Numbered from the stretch's first letter, positions 34,204 through 46,078 are shown. The stretch is DNA of 64,000 nt from Trematomus loennbergii (GCA_012861695.1 JAAOOA010000086.1:2434422-2498421); one strand, 5' to 3'. Notes: generated by a model not told the origin, from the letters alone. Made by a program: numbers and translations.

Positions 34204-35017
34204 GTGAGTTCACCTCAGCTGTCATCACACACACTCCAACTCTACACACACTCATCTCCAACTAAACACTGTACACACACACACTCCATCACTGACTCTC
34301 TGATGGACATTAGTATTTATATAACTACAGTAAGAAAAGTTAATAATATAAGGTCTCCTGGGCCTGTCAGTGTTTTGCTGTGAAGTGCTTTATGGTGTTC
34401 TCGTTATGGGATGTTAATAAAACACTGTAAATGACTGAGATTCCTATGTTGCCCTTACATCGTGAATGAAAGTTGTCTGAAGGATATGTTTTCAAAGCTA
34501 AATATAATAGATGAAATAGTATTCAATTATAACAGAGTTACATTTCAGTGTTCAGTGTAATAAGTGTTATTATTCCTAATATTCAAATCCTGTTATTTAT
34601 TTTGACCAAATATTCAGCTTAAAGTCATATCTTTTGACATTGGAGCATTTCAAAAATACATTTCAACTGCAAACAAAAAGCTGTTCTACTTGTCGCACAC
34701 ATCTAACCAAAATGACAAGTTATTGTTATAAAATAAAAGAATAGGAAAGCATGATAATATAGATATATAGAGAGGGAATTATGACCTGTTAAAATCCCTC
34801 ACTGAAATGTTTTCAAACATTAAAATACATTTATTTAGTCTCTTTTTTTATATGGAGAATCGTTGAATTTCCCTGGTATTGGTGTTGACTTTGTTTCTGG
34901 TATCTTGACATCCTTAGTCTACTTATTTACTGTATAATTAGTATTTCTGTATCATTATCATATGAAATAAAATGTAGGAAATTGGATTACAATAAAATAC
35001 ATTTGTTACTTCAGTTC
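34204..35017. other. gabbr1 intron, AT-rich
   Basis: AT-rich DNA with no recognisable element. Confidence 0.4.
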
Positions 35018-35381
35018 TTAAAGGTAGGGTAGGTAATTTTGGAGAAACCAGCTCGAGACCGGAAAAAATCTGCCACTTCCTTATAGAGCCCCTCCTCCAA
35101 CACACACGAACGCGCACATGACCAATGAGGGCACGAGATAAGTTTGTGCACAGATGGAAGGCTGACAGGCAGGTAGGCCATCCAGTTATATTAGCCGGGC
35201 CGGCTAAAATGATTGGTCGTGCTTTTTACAGTATTACTGCTTCCACAGATGACATTTTTTTATGGATTTTTTGTCAAAGCACTTCAGATATATTGCTATC
35301 GGGATGTTAAGAGCATTCCATGGAATATAACAAAAAGTGTATCTCGAGCCGGTTTCTCAAACTTACCTATCCCACCTTTAA
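35018..35381. mobile_element. TTAA-flanked MITE family M1, copy 2
   Basis: TTAAAGGTAGGGTAGGTAAT at the left and TACCTATCCCACCTTTAA at the right. The interior is colinear with 16110-16496 (GAACGCGCACATGACCAATG; GGGCCGGCTAAAATGATTGG). Confidence 0.93.
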
Positions 35382-35887
35382 ACGAAATAGATACGTTTTA
35401 ACCTCGCACAAATCATACAATATGTTGTAACCTTTTCAATGATTCATGCAAATGCAAATGTGGACACAATGTAATAAAAATACCCTTTCATTGTGACTTC
35501 ATGAAATAAAGGTATGGAAAAAAACTTTGAAATGGGGCAATGAAAAAGTGGAAGGGAGGGGCTGGGAAATAGTGTGTGTGTGTGTGACATTCACACCCAT
35601 CCACCTTCATCCTGTGACAGGGGAAATCTAGGCTCTCTTTGCTGAGCAGGTAAGACGTTTGTCAGTCTGTAGGCATGCAGCCTGAACACAGAGAAACAAA
35701 GACCCTACACTGACTGGCCTTAAGATGTCACTGTCGGTCTGTTAAAGAAATGAAGGCCCAATTCCAAACCAACCCTACACCCTCCCCTGCACGCTTCACT
35801 CAGTTTGTGTCGAGGGTCCACCACATTGAGTGCTGATCCAAACACAAGTGGGGAGTGGGAGTTATCGAGGCCATTCTGATACCCAGG
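35382..35887. other. gabbr1 intron, nothing recognised
   Basis: A short (GT)n lies at 35572-35585. No exon is seen. Confidence 0.4.
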
Positions 35888-36112
35888 CAGTGTTTGAAGT
35901 ACTCATCATTTACTTCAGTAAAAGTACAAATACTATGGTCGTAAAATACTTCACTAAAAGTAAAAGCCCTGATTACAAAATTTGACTTAAATCAAATTAT
36001 AAAATATTAGCATCAAAATGTACTTCAAGTATCAAAAGTAAAAGTACTCTAAATGCAGAATGGATCTTTTTAGTATTTTATTATTATGGTTATTATATTA
36101 TATTTATTGTTT

Positions 36113-36215
36113 GTTTGTAGCCTTTATTTAACCAGGTGAAAATCCATTGAGATCAACGATCTCTTTTTCAAGGGAGACCTGCATTATAAACATGTAAAGT
36201 GTTTTAGTGTTGCAG
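36113..36215 (-). mobile_element. LINE 3' end fragment
   Basis: CCTTTATTTAACCAGGTGAA, ATCCATTGAGATCAACGATC and TCTTTTTCAAGGGAGACCTG are a well-known fish retroposon 3' end in reverse orientation. It is short and its body is not visible. Confidence 0.6.
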
Positions 36216-36827
36216 TTTGTCAATGCGGAACAAACTGTAGATTAGCATTATACCATATCAGCATATCATGTGTTTATTATACGGGTTAAAAGTACAATAT
36301 TTGTTTATGAGTTATCAGTTTTTTTTGCACGATTTGAGAGCAGCCATCTGCCCTTTTGTTTTAAACAGGGCAGATGTGTGCAGATCCTTTAAAAGGGTTA
36401 ACCCACACAAGGCTCCTGGACCTGATGGCATCCCTGGCCGTGTTCTCAGGTGTGTGCAGTTCAGCTGGCAGAGGTGTTCACAGACATCTTCAACAGTCCC
36501 TGCTGCAGTCCGTAGTCCCCACATGTCTTAAACACTCCACCATCGTTCCTGTCCCCAAAAAGACAATAATCACCTGCCCCAACGACTACCGCCCAGTAGC
36601 ACTCACCTCCATCATCATGAAGTGCTTTGAGCGGCTAGTCAAAACCTTCATCACCTCCTCCCTCCCTGACTCTCTGGACCCCCTGCAGTTTGCCTACAGA
36701 GCAAACAGGTCCACAGACGACGCCATAGCCCTCACCCTCCACACTGCCCTCTCACACCTGACCCGAAGAACAGGAACACATATGTGAGAATGCTGTTCAT
36801 GGCTACAGTTCAGCATTCAATACCATT

Positions 36828-37280
36828 GTGCCCTCCAAGCTGGCCATCAAGCTCAGAGACCTCGGGCTCAACAGCGCCCTCTGTGACTGGATCCTGAACT
36901 TCCTGACGGGCAGACCCCAGGCAGTGCGGGTGGGAAACATCACATCCTCCACCCTGATCCTCAACACCGGTGCCCCTCAAGGCTGCGTGCTCAGCCCTCT
37001 CCTCTACTCCCTGTTCACTCACGACTGCGTGGCCACACACAGCTCCAACACCATCGTGAAGTTTGCTGATGACACGACCGTCATCGGCCAGATCACAGAC
37101 GATGACGAGACGGCGTACAGAGAGGAGGTCGAAAACCTGACATCTTGGTGCCAGGATAACAACCTCCATCTCAACGTCAGCAAAACAAAGGAGCTGATTG
37201 TGGATTACAGGAAGCAGCAGGGAGAGGGACACGCCCCCATCGCCATCAATGGGACTACGGTGGAGAGAGTCAAAAGCTTC
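36828..37280 (+). pseudogene. Reverse transcriptase palm fragment of the LINE
   Basis: This frame starts at an internal Met. It holds [31 protein letters not shown] at residues 49-59 and the catalytic FADD at residues 79-82, ending with TVERVKSFR where the tandem array begins. In intact relatives KSFRFLG is followed by about 50 residues leading to the [14 protein letters not shown] segment. That interval is lost here. The palm motifs are intact, yet the protein as a whole is broken. Confidence 0.85.
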
Positions 37281-39360
37281 AGGTGCACCATAGAGAGGAT
37301 CCTGACCTTCTACAGGTGCACCATAGAGAACATCCTGACCTACAGGTGCTCCATAGAGAGCATCCTGACCTTCTACAGGTGCACCATAGAGAGGATCCTG
37401 ACCTTCTACAGGTGCACCATAGAGAGTATCCTGACCTTCTACAGGTGCACCATAGAGAGGATCCTGACCTTCTACAGGTGCACCAGAGAGTATCCTGACC
37501 TTCTACAGGTGCACCATAGAGAGGATCCTGACCTTCTACAGGTGCACCATAGAGAACATCCTGACCTACAGGTGCTCCATAGAGAGCATCCTGACCTTCT
37601 ACAGGTGCTCCATAGAGAGGATCCTGACCTTGTGCCCATAGAGAGGATCCTGACCTTCTACAGGTGCACCATAGAGAGCATCCTGACCTTCTACAGGTGC
37701 ACCATAGAGAGCATCCTGACCTTCTACAGGTGCACCATAGAGAGGATCCTGACCTTCTACAGGTGCACCATAGAGAGCATCCTGACCTTCTACAGGTGCA
37801 CCATAGAGAGCATCCTGACCTTCTACAGGTGCACCATATAGAGCATCCTGACCTTCTACAGGTGCACCATAGAGAGGATCCTGACCTTCTACAGGTGCAC
37901 CATAGAGAGCATCCTGACCTTCTACAGGTGCACCATAGAGAGGATCCAGACCTTCTACAGGTGCACCATAGAGAGCATCCTGACCTTCTACAGGTGCACC
38001 ATAGAGAGGATCCTGACCTTCTACAGGTGCACCATAGAGAGCATCCTGACCTTCTACAGGTGCACCATAGAGAGGATCCTGACCTTCTACAGGTGCACCA
38101 TAGAGAGGATCCTGACCTTCTACAGGTGCACCATAGAGAGGATCCTGACCTTCTACAGGTGCACCATAGAGAGGATCCTGACCTTCTACAGGTGCACCAT
38201 AGAGAGGATCCTGACCTTCTACAGGTGCACCATAGAGAGGATCCTGACCTTCTACAGGTGCACCATAGAGAGGATCCTGACCTTCTACAGGTGCACCATA
38301 GAGAGCATCCTGACCTTCTACAGGTGCACCATAGAGAGCATCCTGACCTTCTACAGGTGCACCATAGAGAGCATCCTGACTTCTACAGGTGCACCATAGA
38401 GAGCATCCTGACCTTCTACAGGTGCACCATAGAGAGGATCCTGACCTTCTACAGGTGCACCATAGAGAGGATCCAGACCTTCTACAGGTGCACCATAGAG
38501 AGCATCCTGACCTTCTACAGGTGCACCATAGAGAGGCATCCTGACCTTCTACAGGTGCACCATAGAGAGCATCCTGACCTACAGGTGCACCATAGAGAGC
38601 ATCCTGACCTTCTACAGGTGCACCATAGAGAGCATCCTGACCTTCTACAGGTGCACCATAGAGAGCATCCTGACCTTCTACAGGTGCACCATAGAGAGGA
38701 TCCTGACCTGCTACAGGTGCACCATAGAGAGCATCCTGACCTTCTACAGGTGCACCATAGAGAGGATCCTGACCTTCTACAGGTGCACCATAGAGAGATC
38801 CTGACCTTCTACAGGTGCACCATAGAGAGCATCCTGACCTTCTACAGGTGCACCATAGAGAGATCCTGACCTTCTACAGGTGCACCATAGAGAGCATCCT
38901 GACCTTCTACAGGTGCACCATAGAGAGATCCTGACCTTCTACAGGTGCACCATAGAGAGGATCCAGACCTTCTACAGGTGCACCATAGAGAGCATCCTGA
39001 CCTTCTACAGGTGCACCATAGAGAGGATCCTGACCTTCTACAGGTGCACCATAGAGAGGATCCTGACCTCTACAGGTGCACCATAGAGAGGATCCTGACC
39101 TTCTACAGGTGCACCATAGAGAGGATCCTGACCTTCTACAGGTGCACCATAGAGAGCATCCTGACCTTCTACAGGTGCACCATAGAGGATCCAGACCTTC
39201 TACAGGTGCACCATAGAGAGGATCCTGACCTTCTACAGGTGCACCATAGAGAGGATCCTGACCTTCTACAGGTGCACCATAGAGAGCATCCTGACCTTCT
39301 ACAGGTGCACCATAGAGAGCATCCTGACCTTCTACAGGTGCACCATAGAGAGGATCATGA
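37281..39360. repeat. 33-bp minisatellite derived from LINE coding sequence
   Basis: About 63 units of CTGACCTTCTACAGGTGCAC, CATAGAGAGCATC, translating to [19 protein letters not shown] and AGAGGATC types alternate irregularly. The unit equals the LINE's own C-terminal segment: the last unit reads straight into TGCITAWYG, the normal LINE continuation. Because 33 is a multiple of three, long frames stay open until single-base deletions (for example near 38381 and 38797) shift them. Confidence 0.97.
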
Positions 39361-39711
39361 CTGGCTGCATCACGGCCTGGTACGGCAGCTGCACCCCTCA
39401 ACCGTAAGGCTTTACAGAGGGTGGTGAAAACTGCACAGCACATCACCAGGACGGAGCTGCCATCCATGGAGGACCTTTACTCCCAGTGGCTCAGGAAGAA
39501 GGCCCTCAGGATTACAAAAGACCCCCATCACCCCAGCCACAAACTGTTCTGTCTGCTGCCGTCTGGCAGGCGGTACCGCAGCATCAGGACTAAAACCACC
39601 AGACTCAGGGACAGTTTCATCCCACAGGCCATAAGACTGTTAAACACCTGAACTTTGAAACAACATCCACAACATTCATCTGGCTGCTACTTAGTAATTC
39701 TTTATCTATTT

Positions 39712-40110
39712 ACCGAACTCCTCCAGCGCTACACCCCAGCCAGAGCTTTAAGGTCTGCTGACCAGCTGCTGATAGTGCCCAAGACCAGGCTCAAAACCCG
39801 AGGGCACCGAGCCTTCGCAGCAGCTGGCCCTAGGCTCTGGAACACTCTGCCCCTCCATGTGAGGTCGGCCCAGACCCTAGGGGTTTTTAAATCATCACTA
39901 AAGACTCACTTCTTCTCTCTGGCCTTCTAGTTAGAGCGGAGCACGACTCCTGACTTTTCCCTGTGTTTTTGTTTTTTATATTTCTGTTGTAATTTATTGT
40001 CTTTTATTGTGATTGTAGTAATGTGTTTTTATTACATGTACAGCACTTTGGCTTTGGCTTAAATCGCTTTTAAATGTGCTATATAAATAAAACTTGATTT
40101 GATTTGATTT
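39712..40110 (+). mobile_element. L2-like LINE 3' end inserted in the Rex1-like 3' UTR
   Basis: It encodes LLQRYTPARALRSADQLL, LKTRGHRAFAAAGPRLWNTL and the terminal FKSSLKTHFFSLAF stop, then a UTR ending AAATAAAACTTGATTTGATT and further (TTTGA)n. Nearly the same sequence is at 49235-49656. 5'-truncated, as LINE insertions commonly are. Confidence 0.9.
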
Positions 40111-40395
40111 GATACCTAATATATCATATTTCAATGACTTGCATAGACTCTTATTGCACTATTTCACTATTTCACTTTTTAAAACTATTTTTCTTCTTGT
40201 ATTTACTATTTTCTATTTACTTGCACTATATTTTTCTGTTTATCTGTGTTTTGTGTTGCACTGTTGGAGAACCCTGTGACACAAGATTTTCATCGACATA
40301 ACTACACTGTAGCTATGTTCGCTTGACGAGTTTTAAATTGAAATACTCAAGTAAAGTACAAAAAAATACAATTGAGTTACTCTCCACCACTGCCA

Positions 40396-40704
40396 CCAGG
40401 CATGTTTTTCTGTCTCATGGTCACACCTCACACCGCTTGAATTAGTTACTTGTTATAAATCCAGCTTTGATTGTTTTTTTGGTTGTTCACTGTTCAAGTT
40501 TCCCTTTCAAAACTCGACTTCATTATGTCCTTCTGTTGCGCTACAATTCCCTCACTCCCTTTTCTCTCTCCCTGTCTGCCTACCTAATATTTGACACCAT
40601 GCACTCTTTCTTTAGTAAAGCCACTTTCACAGGGCAGCATTACACCACCACACTGACACAGAGTTTCCCTGTTGTATTAAACAGTCTCCTGTGTCTTTCT
40701 GCAG
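40396..40704. other. gabbr1 intron preceding the second sushi exon
   Basis: Ends in a clean polypyrimidine tract and acceptor (CTGTGTCTTTCTGCAG). No other feature. Confidence 0.5.
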
Positions 40705-40890
40705 TGCTGATGTGTCCCCGGGTGTGGACATCATTGGAAAATGGCCGGGTGTCCTCTTGGCCCCTGTGGCCCCCGGTGGAGGGGACAGTGCTGCACTACA
40801 GCTGTCTGCCCTCCTTCATCCTCATGGGCAGAAACTCAACACAGTGCAACAAGATGGGCAAGTGGGACACGCCCAAACCTGTGTGTCACT
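40705..40890 (+). CDS. gabbr1: gabbr1 exon, second sushi domain
   Basis: 186 nt, acceptor TCTTTCTGCAG and donor CACT|GTGAGT, phase 1 at both ends. The product shows the four sushi cysteines (LMCP, HYSC, TQC, PVC) and the G-x-W signature in GKWDTPKPVC, with SLENGRV matching human TLENGKV and KPVC matching KPHC. Sushi domains mediate extracellular protein contacts and axonal targeting of the 1a isoform. Because the exon is symmetric, skipping would leave the frame intact, as in the mammalian 1c isoform, which lacks this domain. The frame is clean, unlike the previous exon. Confidence 0.93.
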
Positions 40891-41262
40891 GTGAGTCCAC
40901 ACTCATTCATATTTGAAGCTTTGTTTGCAATTTATTGACTAATTACCAGCTTTCTTAAATTGAGCCAGTTTCATTGATGTTTACATGTTTGACTTTTACT
41001 TGCTGACAGTCTTAACCGAGACAAGTCATTTGAACAGTAGTAGTCTCTCTGTACGGCATGTTAACATGTCCCCTCAGTACACTCATTCTAAAGAGAAGAG
41101 CAGAAGGAGGCAGTGATGACTGGGACTTTTGGCTCTGTTGTATTTTTGCAGAGTTCAAATATTTTAAGATATAGAATATGTGTGTGTCCTGATTCTTCTT
41201 AGATATTCTAAGATAAGCTGTAAAACCAAACTCTGTTTGTTCCCTCTTTTCTGTTCCCAAAG

Positions 41263-41280
41263 ATGATCGGCACTACAAAG
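41263..41280 (+). CDS. gabbr1: Probable 18-nt gabbr1 linker exon
   Basis: The acceptor CTGTTCCCAAAG and donor AAAG|GTAAGA enclose ATGATCGGCACTACAAAG. In phase 1 it adds YDRHYK and one more base. Human GABBR1 has a short linker (around VNRTPHSE) between sushi 2 and the ligand-binding domain, which I recall as a separate small exon. The phase and spacing fit; the residue match is weak, so the call is tentative. Confidence 0.55.
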
Positions 41281-42255
41281 GTAAGAAAATAAAAATCAAT
41301 AAATGTTTCAAATACTTTTAATGCCACTGTTATCCAGCAGTGTGTCATGTGGTTGTGTAGGTGGTGAACGCTAGCAGCATGGTGCTAATTAGCTTGGAAT
41401 GCAGATTTATTTAGACAGCCGACAGACAACAAACAAGATCCCATAATGTTACTTTATTCTGCAGTTCTTAACATCTATCGTACAATGCCAGGTCTTCAAA
41501 GCACTATAAAAGTTCTACAAATCATGTGACATTTAGTTACTTTGCCCTCTGACACATGCACGGGTATTCAAAGCAGCTTAACCAAATGACCCTTGTCCGT
41601 TATCTGCTAAAGAATCATTAATATATGAAGAATGCTTTTGTTACAGAATATGATACTTGTACCCTTTCTGAGCTATCTCTTGCAGCATCAGAAACACAAG
41701 CAGCCCAGGCTGACCAATCACAGCTCCTGTTCTCTTCACATCAAACACCTGGCTGGGGTTTGGTATTTAGCAGCAACAAATGGGTGTTCATACAAACCCA
41801 TCTCATGTGATTAAGGTGATGAAGCATACTACTGAGTAGTTGGAATGTATCAATAGTTCTTTTAAATCTAAACCCTTTCAGAGTGATAGCACATGCAGGT
41901 TGAATGACATTATATAGCGTACTGTATACTCAACCGTTTTAAACTGAAACATGTTATATTGGTTAGCATTTTTTGGTCCGTCACTAAATTGTACACGCTT
42001 GCCAGCTTGTTTGTCTTCATGAGGTTTAAGGTTCCACTATTCCTTAGAGCCATGGTTTGAAATGTGTGTTTGGTGCTGTTGAGAAGTCGGACAGGGATGA
42101 ATGGTTAGCTCAGTTCCAAACAATGAATGGGAGCTCAACTGTATTCAGGTCCAACTTGAGGCTAAGTACTTACTAAAGGATCCTTTTGACTTTTGTATCA
42201 TTGTCTCTGTAGATGCAATGTGCATTGTTAAGGTACACTTAAACTTAACATGACA
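41281..42255. other. gabbr1 intron, nothing recognised
   Basis: Begins the long intron before the ligand-binding exons. No motif of the next exon (RRAVYIGALFPMSG in human) is visible anywhere to the right edge. Confidence 0.5.
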
Positions 42256-43070
42256 TTAAAGGTCCCATGTCATGCTTTTCTGGTTATTACCCCTTGTGTG
42301 TTATGTAGCTTTTTCTGCATGTAAACGGTCTGCAGAGTCACACACCCTCAAAGTACACCCTGTAGCGAGTAAACTCTAACACAGAAAATACCTGTCAATG
42401 CTGCCCCAGAACCAAGTGACGTAACGACGACCCAAATGGACCTATTGGTCCAAATGGACCAATCCGTGGAGCTACTCACACACCAGGATCCCTTCGCGTC
42501 ACTATCAAACGCAGTGGGGGGACCTTTAGCGTCGAGCATAGAGCTCCCTGAACGTTGGTAATAGACGAGTTGGGATCGCGGAGAAACACTCACTCAGCTT
42601 TATCTTTTCTCAGCCACAGCTGGGTGGATCTCCACTCACAGTTCGCCACACACTCACGTGTGTGTGCTCAGGCTGAGTTTCGCGGTGTCTCGCTGTCTCA
42701 CAGACCCCATGCAGCAACCTGGGAACTACACCAGTAATCCAGCTCACACTGTCCGCTCCTCGAGTCTCAAAGGGAGGAGCAGCGACGTCCCGCCAACACG
42801 GCACCCAGACCCCATGCAGCATTCTCATCTGTTTGTCATTAGTGGTGTCATTTTCTGGTTGCTAACAAACGCCATTGTAACACATAAACACACATCAGAG
42901 CACAGTGGGCTCATAGGGAGGGGGGGGGCAGGAGCTCCAACAAGGCGTGTAGGACAGAGAGTGAATACACATACTTTACAGAGATGTATGTGAGTTTGGA
43001 AGATTGCACAATATAAATCTATTCTAGTAGACCTCAACATGGAATTATGATCATGACATGGGACCTTTAA
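42256..43070. mobile_element. TTAA-flanked MITE with perfect 19-bp termini, 815 bp
   Basis: TTAAAGGTCCCATGTCATG at the left is exactly inverted at the right (CATGACATGGGACCTTTAA). TTAA at both tips fits piggyBac- or Kolobok-type insertion. The interior includes GCATGTAAACGGTCTGCAGA, shared with the fragments at 26660 and 31970. It has no transposase. The perfect ends suggest a fairly recent copy. Confidence 0.94.
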
Positions 43071-43129
43071 GCAGCAGCTCACAATGGATGTGACTAGACA
43101 GTACATATTAAAGAGTGGTGCAGGTATGA

Positions 43130-43470
43130 GTCCTTAACCCAGAAATGACCGCTTCCAGTTACAGTTGTGTTTGTGTTTAGAAGCATGAAATAATGTCCTG
43201 AAGAGATTCTCAAGTTTTTTCTACTACATAGAAAATGTCAGTAGTTCCCCCACTTGTGAATCTCCGAAGAAGAAGAAGACCGAAAAAGCATGTTTAATAC
43301 CATAAATGTGTGTTTGCCACAGAGCCTATTTTCTGAAATAAATCGTAATCCAAATGGGAATCATTACTTTTTGCGAGGTAGCCCTTCCGATGCTAACTTC
43401 TGGGTCGGCCTACAAAAAGACATCATCACTGCACCTCTCTATATTACTAGTAAAGGGCTGGTATGGTGTG
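43130..43470 (-). repeat. Dispersed repeat family R1 copy
   Basis: GTGTGTTTGCCACAGAGCC, ATTTTCTGAAATAAATCG and GATGCTAACTTCTGGGTCGG with CCTACAAAAAGACATCATCA match the right half of 1000-1650 and 26200-26260. Confidence 0.65.
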
Positions 43471-45668
43471 AAAAACAGATATGTGTCAAAAGCAGATGAC
43501 AATCCGTGGACTCAGAGAATCAAACATTAAACTATGTTAAGTTTATTCTAGATTTTTCATTAGCCCAAATCTTATTGTGATATTGCTCTTCAGGCTGTTC
43601 TGTGAGATGCGTTCTGGCAGAAAGAGTCAATGTACTTCATAAGGATAAAACGTTGATTGTATGGATTGAACCTTGTCTGTCATACCATATACTGTAGATG
43701 TATGAAAAAGTGGAACATTAGCATTAAATATTTAAACCCTGCGCCTGGTACAGGAGACAACATGAATAAAGGAAATGGAATGCACTCGGTTTATTATGAG
43801 CGATTCCAGACTGCTAGCAGCTGAGTCCCTGACTGACAGTCTGATCTCAAGGTGGCGACATTGTGCTGCCTATAACGGAGCTGTCTCCCTCCCAGATGAA
43901 GAGTGGGTGGCTGCTTTTAAACATAGCCTCCCAGCTCTTTGTTCAGAGAAGGTCATTAAGCCACTGTTGTGTGCAGTTGGTAATATCCTCTGAATAACTG
44001 AACAGCAAACAGCTGTGGGGGATAAGGCAGTTTCTGCTCTAACAATAGGACTTCCTTTGTCTCAGTATAGCAATACTGATAACAGCAACACTGTTCAGAT
44101 AGGATCATTTCACCCCTAACACTATAAAACCTCATTCACCTTACGCTGTTCAGATTAGTACTAAAACCATCATGGCATTAGTTTTTTAAGAATTTAACTT
44201 AAAATGGTGTTAAATATAATCGTTTTTTCAGTTTTTTGATTGAATAAAAAGAAATGCTTGAGCAGATTCAAGCTGGATGAATAACATTCACACAGCATTT
44301 CCCTGACACCCCAGTGGAATCCACAGAATCTGAAGCTGATGGAGGGTGATTGCAGTCTCATGCTGAGGAGGTGTTTACTCCTCCTCTCTCAACTTGAACA
44401 CTTCTTGATTCGATTTTCCGACAAGTTAAGAAATGAATTATTCAGTTTCTCCTGCGTTCCATTCTATACATGACCTCCATACATTTTGCCATTCAAATAA
44501 GTCTCCCTCACAGAATAAAGACAGAGGATATGTCCTCAGTGGTAGCCGCTGTCCCTTTTTAGACATACACAGGAGCTTGAGACATGCTGGATCTTTTTAG
44601 ACAGCTCTGAAGGAATCCTTGATTTTGATGTTTGAATGATTCCTCAGCAGTAATAAAGATGTGGATCCTCCGGGATGAATGTGACCTTCACTGCTCCATT
44701 ATTGCTTGGATTTTAGATAAACTTATCTCCAGACCCCGGTGTGTTAGACTTAATGATTTTAGACTCTCCCTGGGACTCAAATCTACAGAAACAAGTGAGA
44801 CCTACAGAGAGATGTGTGAGCTGATTAATTATCAGTGTCTCTTTTATAGTAATATTAGATATTGACTTTAATTGAAAATCAGCAGGTTGATTTTATGTGA
44901 CCTTAGAAATATCTGTGTGTTGATATTTACTTGAACCTGAACTGCTATTTGAAGAGTACTGTGTAAGGTATAGCTATCATTTTAGTACTGGATACAGCTT
45001 GCGTTTTCATTAAGCCCCCCCTCGTATCAGCTCGGTCTCCTCCGGTCTCAGCTGTGCAACATAAATGGAGGACCAAGAATAACTTGAATAAAACCAACTT
45101 TTAGGCCTTAATGATTTCAGTAAGCGTTCTCTTCACAATGTAAGTCAATAGGAAAACAGACCTTCGGTTAGCATTTATCATGGGGGTCTGATCCCATACT
45201 GCCCTGACTCCCCACCGGATCAGCAAACCTTCTGTTGCTGCTGTCACAGGTCAGTGCTCCACCCCGCTGTGACCCCTGGTGCTGAGCTTTTCTCTGGCTC
45301 TATCTCAGTTGCTTCAAGTGCTAACTGAAGCTTCTTCCAGCTAAGCAGTTGACAGATACTTTTAACAGAACCTACCTTTATTTAAAGGCTTGGTGCAGAA
45401 AAGGTGAAACAGAACAGAACCCCCAATATAAGACAAACAACAATCCAACAAAGAATGAATAAAAACTAGTGCTTCAAAACAAGTTGAACTAAGGAGGTAA
45501 TAACATGCAGGTGTACAGTAGGTTTAAAAATAAAACAGGAAACAGATTAGCCGAGAACTAGGATTGTGATGGCAATAAACAAACTATAAAAGCAACCGCA
45601 GACCCCCCAGGACGTGACCCACTGAAAACACACATGGCTGATGTACTGTAAACTCCAGGCCTGGAGAT
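43471..45668. other. gabbr1 intron, nothing recognised
   Basis: Mostly unique-looking sequence. Frames of up to 77 codons lack domains or matched splice sites. Confidence 0.4.
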
Positions 45669-45712
45669 TATACACTGCCCGTACAAAATAAAAGTCTCAC
45701 TCTAATATTTCG

Positions 45713-46078
45713 ATGGATGGAATTTTGAGTGAGGCACGCAGTCACCGTGGCATCATTTCGATAAGCTTCTGCAATGTCACAACATTTATTTCTGTCCAGA
45801 GTTGCATACATTTTCTGCCAAGATCTGGTATTGATGATGGGAGAGTCGCACCGCTGCACAAAGTCTTCTCCAGCTCATCCCAAAGGCTCCCAATGGGGCT
45901 GAGGTCTGGACTCTGTGGGGGCCAATCCATGTGCAAAGGAGGTCTCATGCTCCCTGAACCCCTCATTCACAATGTGAGCCCCATGAATCCTGGCATTGTC
46001 ATCTTGGAATATGTCCGTGTCATCAGGGAGGAAAAACTCCATTGATGGAAAGACCAGGGTTGCGGTCGAATAGTCCAT
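45713..46078 (-). pseudogene. Tc1-like transposase C-terminal part, catalytic Glu lost
   Basis: Two overlapping frames give [19 protein letters not shown], then [20 protein letters not shown] and EKTLCSG. The first holds the second catalytic Asp of the DDE triad (DDNARIH). In the second, the usual SPIE is SPIG, so the third catalytic acid is missing, besides a frameshift between the pieces. The protein would cut and paste transposon DNA if intact; this copy cannot. Confidence 0.88.

Larger units (their letters stand above)
36330..39651 (+). mobile_element. Rex1/Babar-like LINE ORF2 with an internal minisatellite
   Basis: RT blocks appear in order: [18 protein letters not shown] (36400-36455), [20 protein letters not shown] (36575-36640), [37 protein letters not shown] and FADDTTVIG (about 37062-37088), then [17 protein letters not shown]. 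The C-terminal thumb is replaced by the 33-bp array (37281-39360). It resumes as TGCITAWYGSC and TELPSMEDLYSQWLRKKALR, ending RDSFIPQAIRLLN and a stop at 39651. Frame breaks occur before 36828 and after 39395. The 3' UTR continues at 40111-40310 (TTGCACTATTTCACTATTTC; GTGACACAAGATTTTCATCG) beyond another insertion. Confidence 0.87.
35888..40395. mobile_element. Probable hAT element split by LINE insertions
   Basis: The left end, CAGTGTTTGAAGTACTCATC, runs into AGTAAAAGTAC-rich sequence to about 36060. The right end (AAGTAAAGTACAAAAAAATA, then GAGTTACTCTCCACCACTG at 40377-40395) is the inverted terminus type. The flanks TACCCAGG and CCACCAGG could be a decayed 8-bp duplication. The 4.3 kb between them is LINE sequence (36115-40310). 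The pairing of these two ends is inferred. Confidence 0.6.

Noticed and set aside
37664..38869. 401-codon [11 protein letters not shown] repeat protein
   Set aside because: A shifted frame of the 33-bp array. The true LINE frame is [11 protein letters not shown].
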